14,241 bases of DNA from assembly GCA_004297315.1 (NCBI GenBank), contig SCTU01000193.1, positions 1 to 14,241 of the forward strand, written 5' to 3'. Every line of letters starts with the position of its first letter. Positions within the stretch are counted from its first letter, which is position 1. Shown piece after piece: positions 1 through 5,836 of the stretch. The notes below the pieces were generated by a model. The model searched no databases, was not told the origin of the DNA, and saw only the letters and a program-made list of their open reading frames with translations. This stretch comes from Dehalococcoidia bacterium. Lineage in GTDB: Bacteria > Chloroflexota > Dehalococcoidia > UBA2979. A program made the position numbers and the translations under genes.

Positions 1-1124
1 ACGAACATCGGCATGACGACGTGAACGAAGCGGTCGTTGCCGACGGGGCGGAGGACGCCGGGGGATGAGGGCGACGTCGTCTCGATCGCCACGCGGTCGG
101 CGTCGAGGACGTTCAGGACGTCCATCAGGTAGCGGCCGTTGAAGGCAATCTTCGCCTCCGCGCCTTCGACGACTGCGTCGAGGATGCCCTCGTTGTTGCC
201 GACCTCTTCGGCGCGCGCCGTGATCACCAGACGGCCGGGGTTCGAGCCCTCGCCGGGCGTCGCGATGATGCGCACGATGCCGGAGCCGTCGCGCGCGAAG
301 ATCGAGGCGATCCGCGTCTCGCGCATGAACTCGGCGACGGCGACCTCGGTGCGCGTGGCGCGCTGCGCCGGGATCAACTGCTCGTAGTTCGGGAACGTCC
401 CCTGGATCAGGTTGGCCGTCAGCCGCGCGTGTCCGACGTCGAACTGCACCTGCGTGCCCGCCGGGTTGAACGTGATCGCCACTTTGCCCTCGGCAGCCTC
501 GCCGAGCAGCCGGCCGAGTTCGCCCAGCGCGCGGGCCGGCACGATCACTGCGCGCTCGACCTTCGACTCGATCGGCATCGTGTGGACCGAAAGCCGGAAG
601 CCGTCTGCGGCTGCGAGGCGGAGCGAACCGGCGGTGAAGTGGAAGTGCACGCCGGTCAGGACGGGACGCGAGTCGTCGGTCGCCGCAGAGAAGACGGTCT
701 GCGCGATCGCCGTGCGCAAGCGAGGCGCCTCGATCGTGATCGCCTCGCTGCCCTCGACGGTCGGGATCGGCGGGAAGTCGTCGGGGTCCATGCCACCGAT
801 CGAGGCGGTGTTGCGCACGCAGGCGAGGCTCACCTGCCGCGAGCGCTCTGCCAGCCGCATCGTGATCTCCTCGCGCGGCAGCGTGGCGACAAAGTCCGAG
901 ATCAGCCGCGAGGGCAGCGTGATCGATCCGGGCTCCTCCACGCGCGCGTCGATGCGATACGTGATCGCGATCGTCTCGGCGTCGGTCGCGGAGAGCGTGA
1001 GATGGCCGGCCTCGGCCTCCAGGAGGACGTGCTGTGTGATCGGCAGGGTGGTCCGGGTGGGAATGGCGCGCAGCACGGCCGAGAGGCCGCGGTGCAGGTC
1101 TTCCTGCTGACAGGCGATCCGCAT
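1..1124 (-). CDS. dnaN: DNA polymerase III beta subunit (sliding clamp), 3' end cut by window
   Basis: This gene encodes the ring-shaped processivity clamp that holds DNA polymerases and repair enzymes on DNA. The reverse strand reads from ATG at 1124 (MRIACQQEDL...) for 374 residues to the window edge. The last residues seen are VVMPMF, matching the family's C-terminal VMPM(R/K) signature, so only a few residues can be missing; clamps are usually 365-380 residues. Three tandem clamp domains fit the length, and the typical clamp segments PTRTTLP near the N terminus, TDDSRPVLTGV in the middle and FNGRYLMDVL in the last third are present. It starts a transcription unit: a promoter-like pair lies 38 nt upstream. 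No clear Shine-Dalgarno sequence precedes the ATG. dnaA is not next to it, so the usual dnaA-dnaN order is broken on the upstream side. Identification is secure. Confidence 0.96.
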   Translation of the reverse strand, partial: MRIACQQEDLHRGLSAVLRAIPTRTTLPITQHVLLEAEAGHLTLSATDAETIAITYRIDARVEEPGSITLPSRLISDFVATLPREEITMRLAERSRQVSLACVRNTASIGGMDPDDFPPIPTVEGSEAITIEAPRLRTAIAQTVFSAATDDSRPVLTGVHFHFTAGSLRLAAADGFRLSVHTMPIESKVERAVIVPARALGELGRLLGEAAEGKVAITFNPAGTQVQFDVGHARLTANLIQGTFPNYEQLIPAQRATRTEVAVAEFMRETRIASIFARDGSGIVRIIATPGEGSNPGRLVITARAEEVGNNEGILDAVVEGAEAKIAFNGRYLMDVLNVLDADRVAIETTSPSSPGVLRPVGNDRFVHVVMPMF

Positions 1125-1162
1125 GCTTAACCGATCACACAGGTACACCGATTCTTCACGGA

Positions 1163-1192
1163 AGTATAGGTGGCCCGGGACTGGCACGGCAA
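1163..1192 (-). promoter_or_regulatory. Putative dnaN promoter (-35 TTGCCG, -10 TATACT)
   Basis: On the minus strand TTGCCG (1187-1192) is followed after 18 bp by TATACT (1163-1168). TATACT matches 5 of 6 positions of the sigma-70 -10 consensus and TTGCCG 4 of 6 of the -35. Transcription would start near 1156, giving a leader of about 32 nt before dnaN. It is the best -35/-10 pair seen in the window. Confidence 0.5.
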
Positions 1193-1218
1193 CGCGCCCG
1201 CGGCGCGCTCGCCCCCGC

Positions 1219-1998
1219 TCAACCGCCCGAGCGGCGCGGCGGCAGCGCCTCCAGCAGCGTGGCGAGCGCGTCGAGGTGGAGGTCGGGGGACGCAGCGCGC
1301 TCAGGGTACGGCGTCTCGGTCCGTCGCAGCCACGCCGTGCGCAGGCCGGCATGGTGCGCGCCCGTCACGTCCGCCATCGGCGAGTCGCCAACGTAGAGGA
1401 TCTCCCCCGGCTCCAGGCTGAGCCGGCCGCACAACGCCCCGAAGACGGCGTGATGCGGCTTGTACGCCCGCAGCGACTCGGACGACTGGATCACGGAGAA
1501 GCGCAGCCGCGCCCGCACGAGTGCCCGCTGCAGGAAGTCCTCGTCGGCGTTCGACAGCAGCGCCAGCGCGTAGCCACGCGCGTGGAGCCCTTCCACCGTC
1601 TCGAGCGCGTCCGCGTATGGGGGGGACTCCGAAAGACGCGCGCGGAAGTGGTCGGCGGCCGCCTCGGCATCGCCCGGCACCTCGTGCGTCGCGAGCGCAG
1701 CGGCAAACTGGCGGCGCCAGATCTCCCACTGGCTGTGCCAGTCCGGGATCGGCCCGGCCAACATGCGGTCCAGCATGTGGCCGGTCTCTGCCGGCTCGCG
1801 CGGCCACACGTCGGCCTGCGCGTACGCCTTCGTCCACGTGTCGAAGAACGCCTCGTGGTCGACGGCGATCCGCTGCGTCAGCAGCAGCGAGGACACCTCG
1901 ACACGGAAGTGGGCCATCGTGAAATCGAACAGCGTGCCGAAGCCGTCGAAGGCGACGGCGCGGATCGCGCTCGGGTCGAACGGCGGTCGTGCTTCCAT
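1219..1998 (-). CDS. HAD-superfamily hydrolase (haloacid dehalogenase-like)
   Basis: A 259-residue HAD-fold hydrolase. All four HAD motifs are visible: motif I FDGFGTLFD with nucleophile Asp18, motif II LLSNAD (Ser149), motif III YKP (Lys180) and motif IV GDSPMAD (Asp205, Asp210). Residues about 25-140 form the helical cap of subfamily I. The position two after the nucleophile is Phe20, not the general-acid Asp of HAD phosphatases. That pattern is seen in 2-haloacid dehalogenases (D-x-Y-G-T), so a phosphatase label should not be assumed. ATG at 1998 is preferred because upstream in-frame codons run into the preceding gene and read as low-complexity sequence. No Shine-Dalgarno sequence precedes it, but TTAGACT ends 8 nt before it, so the mRNA may be leaderless. 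The substrate is unknown. Confidence 0.88.
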   Translation of the reverse strand: MEARPPFDPSAIRAVAFDGFGTLFDFTMAHFRVEVSSLLLTQRIAVDHEAFFDTWTKAYAQADVWPREPAETGHMLDRMLAGPIPDWHSQWEIWRRQFAAALATHEVPGDAEAAADHFRARLSESPPYADALETVEGLHARGYALALLSNADEDFLQRALVRARLRFSVIQSSESLRAYKPHHAVFGALCGRLSLEPGEILYVGDSPMADVTGAHHAGLRTAWLRRTETPYPERAASPDLHLDALATLLEALPPRRSGG

Positions 1999-2006
1999 GC
2001 GTGCGC

Positions 2007-2013
2007 AGTCTAA
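2007..2013 (-). promoter_or_regulatory. Putative -10 element of the HAD gene (leaderless start)
   Basis: TTAGACT on the minus strand ends 8 nt upstream of the ATG at 1998, placing the expected transcription start at or next to the start codon. It is bracketed by the inverted repeat TGCGC/GCGCA. No -35 hexamer is evident; the 15-bp repeats occupy that region. Confidence 0.4.
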
Positions 2014-2025
2014 GCGCAGGGCCGG

Positions 2026-2070
2026 GCGAGGCCCTGGATGGCGAGGCCCAACATCGTGAGGCCCCGCATT
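2026..2070. repeat. Three direct repeats with 15-bp period (GYGAGGCCC + 6 nt)
   Basis: On the plus strand GCGAGGCCC (2026-2034), GCGAGGCCC (2041-2049) and GTGAGGCCC (2056-2064) recur exactly every 15 bp, separated by three unrelated 6-nt spacers. They fill most of the 70-bp gap between the stop of the MerR-like gene and the HAD start, just upstream of the HAD -10. A repeat of about one and a half helical turns resembles an operator array for an oligomeric DNA-binding protein. The bound factor is unknown. Confidence 0.6.
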
Positions 2071-2719
2071 ATGTCCCGGGTTCGTAAACCTCGCTGAACG
2101 CGAGGAGCACACGGTCGGCCAGCCCGGCGATCTGCTCGCGCGCCTGCTGGCCCTCCTCGGGCGTCATCCGGCTGCGTTCGGCCAGTTGCTTCGCCGCCTG
2201 GTCCAGCGCCTGCCGGAAGAACGTGAATGCCTGCATCGCCTGCGTCAGCGTGATGCCGCGCTGACGCAGTTCGCGGCCGTACTGCTCGCCGATCTGTGTG
2301 ACCTCGAGTTCGAGGTCGGAGCGCCGGGCGCGACGCCAGATGTAGTCGTCCACGATTTCGAGGAGACGGCGGCCGAGAGGGCGCAACTGGTCGCGCGAGG
2401 ACGCCGAGATGGTGTCGTTCCACTTGGTCTCGTCTCGGCCCGAGTGGAGCCCGCGCCGGATGCGGGTGACGGCAGCGTTCTCCAGCACGCGGTCGGGTTG
2501 GTGTCCGCCGGATTCGAGGAGTGCGTACAGCTCATCCTCGGCGAAGCGCCGATGGCCGCCCGGCGTGCGGAAGACGTGCAGTTGACCGGAATCTGCCCAG
2601 CGGCGGACGGTCGATTCGTTGACGCCGAGGATCTCGCACGCCCTCGCCAGGGTGACCCAGCGCCGGACTGCACCCGCGGGGCCCGGAGTGTTTGCGGTAG
2701 AGGGGTTCCAATTCGCCAC
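2069..2719 (-). CDS. MerR/BldC-type helix-turn-helix regulator with C-terminal helical domain
   Basis: A 216-residue protein. Residues about 20-70 form a MerR/excisionase-type winged helix: WVTLARACEILGVNESTVRRW is the helix-turn-helix and FRTPGGHRRF the typical wing, as in BldC-like proteins. After a linker, residues about 105-216 are predicted mostly helical and charged, with no cysteine cluster or metal-binding signature. This part resembles the N-terminal helical domains of RsbR-type stress-sensor proteins, though that match is tentative and made by eye. The start is GTG at 2719, with a weak ribosome site (GAGG very close to it). Repeats of AGATTCG in the promoter suggest autoregulation. 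It lies between dinB and the HAD gene on the same strand. Function: probably a sequence-specific regulator responding to a signal through its C-terminal domain; targets unknown. Confidence 0.82.
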   Translation of the reverse strand: MANWNPSTANTPGPAGAVRRWVTLARACEILGVNESTVRRWADSGQLHVFRTPGGHRRFAEDELYALLESGGHQPDRVLENAAVTRIRRGLHSGRDETKWNDTISASSRDQLRPLGRRLLEIVDDYIWRRARRSDLELEVTQIGEQYGRELRQRGITLTQAMQAFTFFRQALDQAAKQLAERSRMTPEEGQQAREQIAGLADRVLLAFSEVYEPGT

Positions 2720-2726
2720 GCCTGGC

Positions 2727-2780
2727 CTCGAATCTCACTGCTCGAATCTATGCAATTCAAGCGAACCGACGTGAGATTCG
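2727..2780. promoter_or_regulatory. Operator-like repeats and -10 upstream of the MerR-like gene
   Basis: A 10-bp perfect inverted repeat, CGAATCTCAC (2729-2738) and GTGAGATTCG (2771-2780), has centres 42 bp apart, about four helical turns. A third copy, CGAATCTA (2743-2750), lies between them in the same orientation as the first, making AGATTCGAG a direct repeat at 2727-2735 and 2741-2749. TAGATT (2745-2750, minus strand), a plausible -10, sits inside the middle copy. Binding here would block or remodel the promoter, consistent with autoregulation. Confidence 0.5.
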
Positions 2781-2848
2781 CCTACCTCACTCTAGATACG
2801 CACAGACCGGGGCGCAAGGGAACCGCGAGTACCGCGTGGGGGGCTCGG

Positions 2849-4066
2849 TCAGGATTTGCGGAGATTCGGGACTCCTCGACGGACCGAGCCGTCTCCATAG
2901 CGCTCGCGCAGGGCGTCCAGCACCTGATCGATCCGCTCCTGGCGCTGCTCGTCCCCACGTCCGGCCGTCGTGCCACTCGCCGCCGCCAACAACTCCAGCT
3001 GCACGACGTCCTCCACAAGGTTCGTCACGCCGAGGCCGATCAACCTCACCGGATGGAAGCCTTCGGCCCTCACCACGTCATCGAGCAGTGCGGCCGCCGC
3101 GTCGAAGATCGCGCTCGTCGCCTGCGCCGGACGCTCGAGCGTGTGGCTGCGCGAGAGCGTGGTGAAATCCTGCCACCGCAGTTTGAGTGTGACCGTGCGT
3201 GCCCGCTTCCCGCGCGCACGTAGGTCGCCGCCGACGCGCTCCGCGTGTTCGCGCAGCACGGCGCGGAGGCGTCCGAGGTCGGCGACATCCTCCCCGAACG
3301 TGACCTCTCGCGAGATCTGCTTCCGCTCGCGGCCACCGGCGAGCACGGGCGCGGGGTCGACGCCTCGTGCACGCTCGGCGAGCATCGCGCCGCTCGCGCC
3401 GAACTGCGCGACCAGCCAGCGTGGATCCTGCGCCGCGGCCTCGCCCACCGTGCGGATGCCGGCCCGGGCCAGGCCCTCGGCGAACTTCGGCCCCACGAAG
3501 GGCAGATCGCGCACGGGAAGCGGCGCGAGGAAGGCCGCATCTCCGCCCGGCGGCACCTCGATTAGCCCGTCCGGCTTCGCCCGGTCGGAGCCAACCTTCG
3601 CGACCGTCCGCGATCCCGCGATGCACACCGACACCGCGATGCCGAGTTCGTCCTTCACGCGTGCGCGCAACGCCTCGGCCGCCGCGCGCGCCCCCGTGCC
3701 ACCGGCGCCGATGCCCGTGAGGTCCGCGTACGCCTCGTCGAGGCCACCCGACTCCACCACCGGCGTGAGTTCGCCCAGCATCGCGTGGAAGCGCCGTGAG
3801 GCATCGAGGTAGGCGGCGAAGTCGGGCGGCACGACGATCGCCTGCGGGCACAGGCGCAGCGCCTGCACCATCGGCTGCGCGGAATGGCACCCAAACACGC
3901 GGGCCTCGTACGACGCCGTGGCGACCACGCCGCGCCGGCCGGGATGGCCGACGAGCACCGGCTTCCCGCGCAGTGCGGGATCCTTCACCCGTTCCACCGC
4001 GACGAAGAACGAGTCGAGGTCGAAGTGTGCGATCCGGCGCGGCAAGACAGGCCCGACTTCCGACAT
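2849..4066 (-). CDS. dinB: DNA polymerase IV (Y-family translesion polymerase)
   Basis: A 405-residue error-prone polymerase for translesion synthesis. The palm holds HFDLDSFF (catalytic Asp16, aromatic steric-gate position Phe20/Phe21) and GGLDEAY (Asp110, Glu111). In the second motif the Ser usual in S-x-D-E is Gly108, but both metal-binding acids are kept. A helix-hairpin-helix thumb follows (DLPFVGPKFAEGLARAGI, about residues 180-200), then the little-finger domain. QLELL at about 356-360 fits the beta-clamp-binding motif, and the tail ends with the usual helix (RIDQVLDALRERYG). ATG at 4066 is chosen because GGAGGGG precedes it by a few bases. An in-frame ATG at 4102 lies 7 nt after a CATACT hexamer and would add 12 residues if translated leaderless. 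Family identity is secure. Confidence 0.94.
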   Translation of the reverse strand: MSEVGPVLPRRIAHFDLDSFFVAVERVKDPALRGKPVLVGHPGRRGVVATASYEARVFGCHSAQPMVQALRLCPQAIVVPPDFAAYLDASRRFHAMLGELTPVVESGGLDEAYADLTGIGAGGTGARAAAEALRARVKDELGIAVSVCIAGSRTVAKVGSDRAKPDGLIEVPPGGDAAFLAPLPVRDLPFVGPKFAEGLARAGIRTVGEAAAQDPRWLVAQFGASGAMLAERARGVDPAPVLAGGRERKQISREVTFGEDVADLGRLRAVLREHAERVGGDLRARGKRARTVTLKLRWQDFTTLSRSHTLERPAQATSAIFDAAAALLDDVVRAEGFHPVRLIGLGVTNLVEDVVQLELLAAASGTTAGRGDEQRQERIDQVLDALRERYGDGSVRRGVPNLRKS

Positions 4067-4109
4067 CGCCCCTCCGTGCGACGCATCACCCGCCGCTCTC
4101 ATTCAGACG

Positions 4110-4115
4110 AGTATG
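4110..4115 (-). promoter_or_regulatory. Putative -10 element of dinB (CATACT)
   Basis: CATACT on the minus strand lies 7 nt before the ATG at 4102 and 43 nt before the Shine-Dalgarno-supported ATG at 4066. Transcription would begin near 4102, so the mRNA could have a short leader containing GGAGGGG, or be leaderless from 4102. No -35 hexamer is evident. Confidence 0.4.
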
Positions 4116-4195
4116 CCGCACGCAAAGACGCGCGGAATCCCTGCAGCACGGTCGCGAGCGCGCCATTGTGGGCCCTTGCGTCAGGCCTACGGTGT

Positions 4196-4201
4196 TATCA
4201 T
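4196..4201 (+). promoter_or_regulatory. Possible -10 of the RNA-binding protein gene (TATCAT)
   Basis: TATCAT matches 5 of 6 positions of the -10 consensus and is one of few A/T-rich hexamers in the dinB/RNA-binding-protein divergent gap. No good -35 is visible 16-18 bp upstream. If used, the leader before GTG 4341 would be about 130 nt, as seen for mRNAs of cold-responsive genes. This is a weak call. Confidence 0.25.
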
Positions 4202-4275
4202 TTGCGCGGGCTCAGTGGACCTCGAGCGGCGTTCAACACCTGCACGTCTCCGCGGTATCTGAGATTCGGTGGTGT

Positions 4276-4295
4276 GCCGGCCACCCCGGGCCGGC
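4276..4295 (+). other. Hairpin in the probable 5' leader of the RNA-binding protein gene
   Basis: GCCGGCC (4276-4282), a 6-nt loop and GGCCGGC (4289-4295) form a perfect 7-bp GC stem 45 nt before the chosen start codon. It would be a leader structure if GTG 4341 is the true start and transcription begins upstream of 4276. Confidence 0.35.
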
Positions 4296-4340
4296 GTGCA
4301 GAGGCGCCGGGTGACCTTGATCCGGCTGGAAGTGTTGGAC

Positions 4341-4838
4341 GTGACGCAGAGGATTTACGTCGGGAACCTGCCATTCTCCGCAACGGAGGAAGAGGTTTCC
4401 GGGCTATTCGCCCAGTACGGCGAGGTTGTGTCCTGCAGCCTCCCGAAAGACCGCGAGACGGGCCGGCCGCGTGGCTTCGGTTTCGTGGAGATGGAAGATG
4501 AAGGCGCGAAAAAGGCGATCGCCGCGCTGGACGGGCAGTCGCTCGGTGGCCGCGCGCTCCGTGTGAACGAGGCGCAGCCCCGCGAGGCCCGCGGTGGCGG
4601 CGGCTACGGTGGCGGTGGTGGTGGCTACGGCGGCGGCGGTGGCGGCTACGGCGGCGGCGGTGGCCGCAGCGGTGGTGGCGGCTACGGCGGCGGTGGCGAG
4701 CGCGGTGGTGGTGGCGGCTACGGCGGCGGTGGCAGCCGGGGGGGCGGCTACGGCGGCGGTGGTGGCGGTTACGGTGGTGGTGGAGGCTCTCGCGGCGGCG
4801 GCGGCGGCAGCAGCCGCGGCGGCGGTGGCTACCGCTAG
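4341..4838 (+). CDS. Glycine-rich RRM RNA-binding protein
   Basis: A 165-residue single-RRM protein. RNP2 is IYVGNL (residues 5-10) and RNP1 is RGFGFVEM (44-51), with the usual spacing. From about residue 84 to the end the protein is almost only glycine with regularly spaced tyrosines and some Arg-Gly-Gly, as in cyanobacterial Rbp and eukaryotic cold-inducible RNA-binding proteins. The family binds single-stranded RNA and often acts as an RNA chaperone at low temperature. The reading frame is open from 4269, but the start is placed at GTG 4341 because the RRM begins two residues later and GGAAG lies 8 nt upstream; GTG 4311 and 4332 are alternatives. It faces away from dinB and converges with the rib operon. 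The start site is the main uncertainty. Confidence 0.9.
   Translation: MTQRIYVGNLPFSATEEEVSGLFAQYGEVVSCSLPKDRETGRPRGFGFVEMEDEGAKKAIAALDGQSLGGRALRVNEAQPREARGGGGYGGGGGGYGGGGGGYGGGGGRSGGGGYGGGGERGGGGGYGGGGSRGGGYGGGGGGYGGGGGSRGGGGGSSRGGGGYR
4591..4832 (+). repeat. Low-complexity GGC/GGT repeat coding (Gly)n-Tyr units
   Basis: About 240 bp of irregular tandem repeats of glycine codons (GGC, GGT) broken by TAC about every 5-7 codons, with occasional CGC/AGC. It encodes the disordered glycine-rich tail. Such tracts expand and contract readily by slippage, so length variation between strains is likely. Confidence 0.85.
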
Positions 4839-4903
4839 GTTCAGGGGCGAAGGTTCCGCGCGCGCAGCAGGTGTCGCGCGCGGGCCGGGCAAGCGCACAC
4901 AGC

Positions 4904-4933
4904 GAGGCCCCTCGATCGAGGGGCCTCCGTTTA
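4904..4933. terminator. Convergent intrinsic terminator (24-bp perfect palindrome)
   Basis: GAGGCCCCTCGA and its exact reverse complement form a perfect 24-bp palindrome at 4904-4927. On the plus strand it is followed by CCGTTTA, a short T run. It lies 65 bp after the RNA-binding protein stop and 25 bp beyond the stop of the convergent minus-strand gene, so it can serve both. The T tract is weak on either side. Confidence 0.6.
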
Positions 4934-4952
4934 GCCGGGCGTGCGCTGAGGG

Positions 4953-5294
4953 TTAGCTGCTGCTGCCGGTCGGGCGCTCGCCGCGCGAGCGGCCGAAACG
5001 CGCCTTGGTCGCGCGCGGCACCAACCGCAGCCCTTCGAGTTCATCCTCGGTGACTTCGTTCACCGCCTGCTCCTTCGAGCGTCCGGCGCGCAGACGCCGC
5101 GCGACCGCGACACCGGCAGCGATGATCACGGCAGACGAAACGGCCGCGCCTCCAGCGATGAACATGTGCTTCCGCTTCATCTCGGGGAAGCGCTCCAGCA
5201 CCTGGTGGGCGAGCGAGATCGCGTCGTGGGCGAGTTCGTCGAGCCGCTCGCCACCGCTGGCCTCATTCGAGTCGTCAGGCAGCCATGCAGCCAT
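4953..5294 (-). CDS. Small single-pass membrane protein of unknown function
   Basis: A 113-residue protein I do not recognise. The N-terminal 40 residues are acidic and polar, with a probable amphipathic helix (LDELAHDAISLAHQVLERF). A single hydrophobic segment spans about 44-65 (MFIAGGAAVSSAVIIAAGVAVA), followed by RRLRAGR, which places the positively charged C terminus in the cytoplasm. The tail is acidic, then basic and low complexity. ATG at 5294 is chosen because a purine-rich stretch (AAGGGGTGGGGG) directly precedes it; the frame can be extended only to a TTG at 5333. It is the last gene of the rib operon, 55 nt after ribH, but nothing in it points to flavin metabolism. No signal peptide or lipobox is seen. 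Confidence 0.72.
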   Translation of the reverse strand: MAAWLPDDSNEASGGERLDELAHDAISLAHQVLERFPEMKRKHMFIAGGAAVSSAVIIAAGVAVARRLRAGRSKEQAVNEVTEDELEGLRLVPRATKARFGRSRGERPTGSSS

Positions 5295-5341
5295 CCCCCA
5301 CCCCTTCCGAGTCACCGCGGTGCCCCGTGCCAATTATCCGG

Positions 5342-5360
5342 CACCGGCGTTACGCCGGTG
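5342..5360 (-). other. Hairpin with the ribH stop codon as its loop
   Basis: CACCGGCG (5342-5349) and CGCCGGTG (5353-5360) form a perfect 8-bp stem whose 3-nt loop is exactly the ribH stop codon (TAA on the minus strand). No U run follows, so it is unlikely to be a strong terminator. It could stall or protect RNA at the ribH/small-protein boundary. Confidence 0.5.
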
Positions 5361-5835
5361 TTTCTCCGTCGATCTGCCGGAGCAGGCAGGCGGTGTGCAA
5401 AGCAGCGTACATCGCCTCGGCCCCCTTGTTCCCCACCGCGCCGCCCGCGCGCGCCTCGGCCTGTGCCAGGTTGTTCGTCGCAATCACGCCATTCCCGACC
5501 GGCACGCCGGTCTCGCGCCCGATCTCCATCAGCGCCCGCGTCGTCTCCCCCGCAACCAGTTCAAAGTGGGGCGTCTCGCCGCGGATCACGGCGCCGATGG
5601 CGCAGACCGCGTCGACCTCGCCCTCTTCGGCCAGCCGCTGCGCCACGATGGGGATTTCGAAGGCTCCCGGCACCCAGTAGATCGCAAGGTCTTCCTCGCG
5701 CACGCCGTACTCTGCCGCCAGCGCGAGGGCGCCGTCGGCCAAGCGCCGCGTGATCTGGTCGTTGAACATCGCGACGACGACGGCGACTCGCAGGCCGGCG
5801 GCGTCGAACCGGTCCTCGCCGTATGTAGCCGGCAC
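5350..5835 (-). CDS. ribH: 6,7-dimethyl-8-ribityllumazine synthase
   Basis: This enzyme condenses 5-amino-6-ribitylaminouracil with 3,4-dihydroxy-2-butanone 4-phosphate to make the riboflavin precursor lumazine; family members assemble as pentamers or 60-mers in the cytosol. The 161-residue length is typical. Signatures are FND (24-26), WVPGAFEIP (54-62), AIGAVIRGETPHF (79-91) with catalytic His90, and GNKGAEA near 140. The start is GTG at 5835, one base after the ribBA stop, so translation is probably coupled to ribBA. Its stop codon lies in a hairpin loop. It provides the fourth activity of the rib operon. Confidence 0.96.
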   Translation of the reverse strand: MPATYGEDRFDAAGLRVAVVVAMFNDQITRRLADGALALAAEYGVREEDLAIYWVPGAFEIPIVAQRLAEEGEVDAVCAIGAVIRGETPHFELVAGETTRALMEIGRETGVPVGNGVIATNNLAQAEARAGGAVGNKGAEAMYAALHTACLLRQIDGETPA

Positions 5836-5836
5836 G

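Noticed and set aside
4067..4102. Earlier ATG at 4102 as the dinB start
   Set aside because: GGAGGGG before ATG 4066 is the better translation signal, although a leaderless start at 4102 cannot be excluded.
4591..4832. GGC/GGT tandem repeat considered as a CRISPR-like or satellite array
   Set aside because: It is in frame with the RRM gene, encodes a typical Gly-Tyr tail and has no spacer structure.
5295..5333. TTG start at 5333 for the small membrane protein
   Set aside because: ATG 5294 has a directly preceding purine-rich ribosome site; the TTG extension has none.
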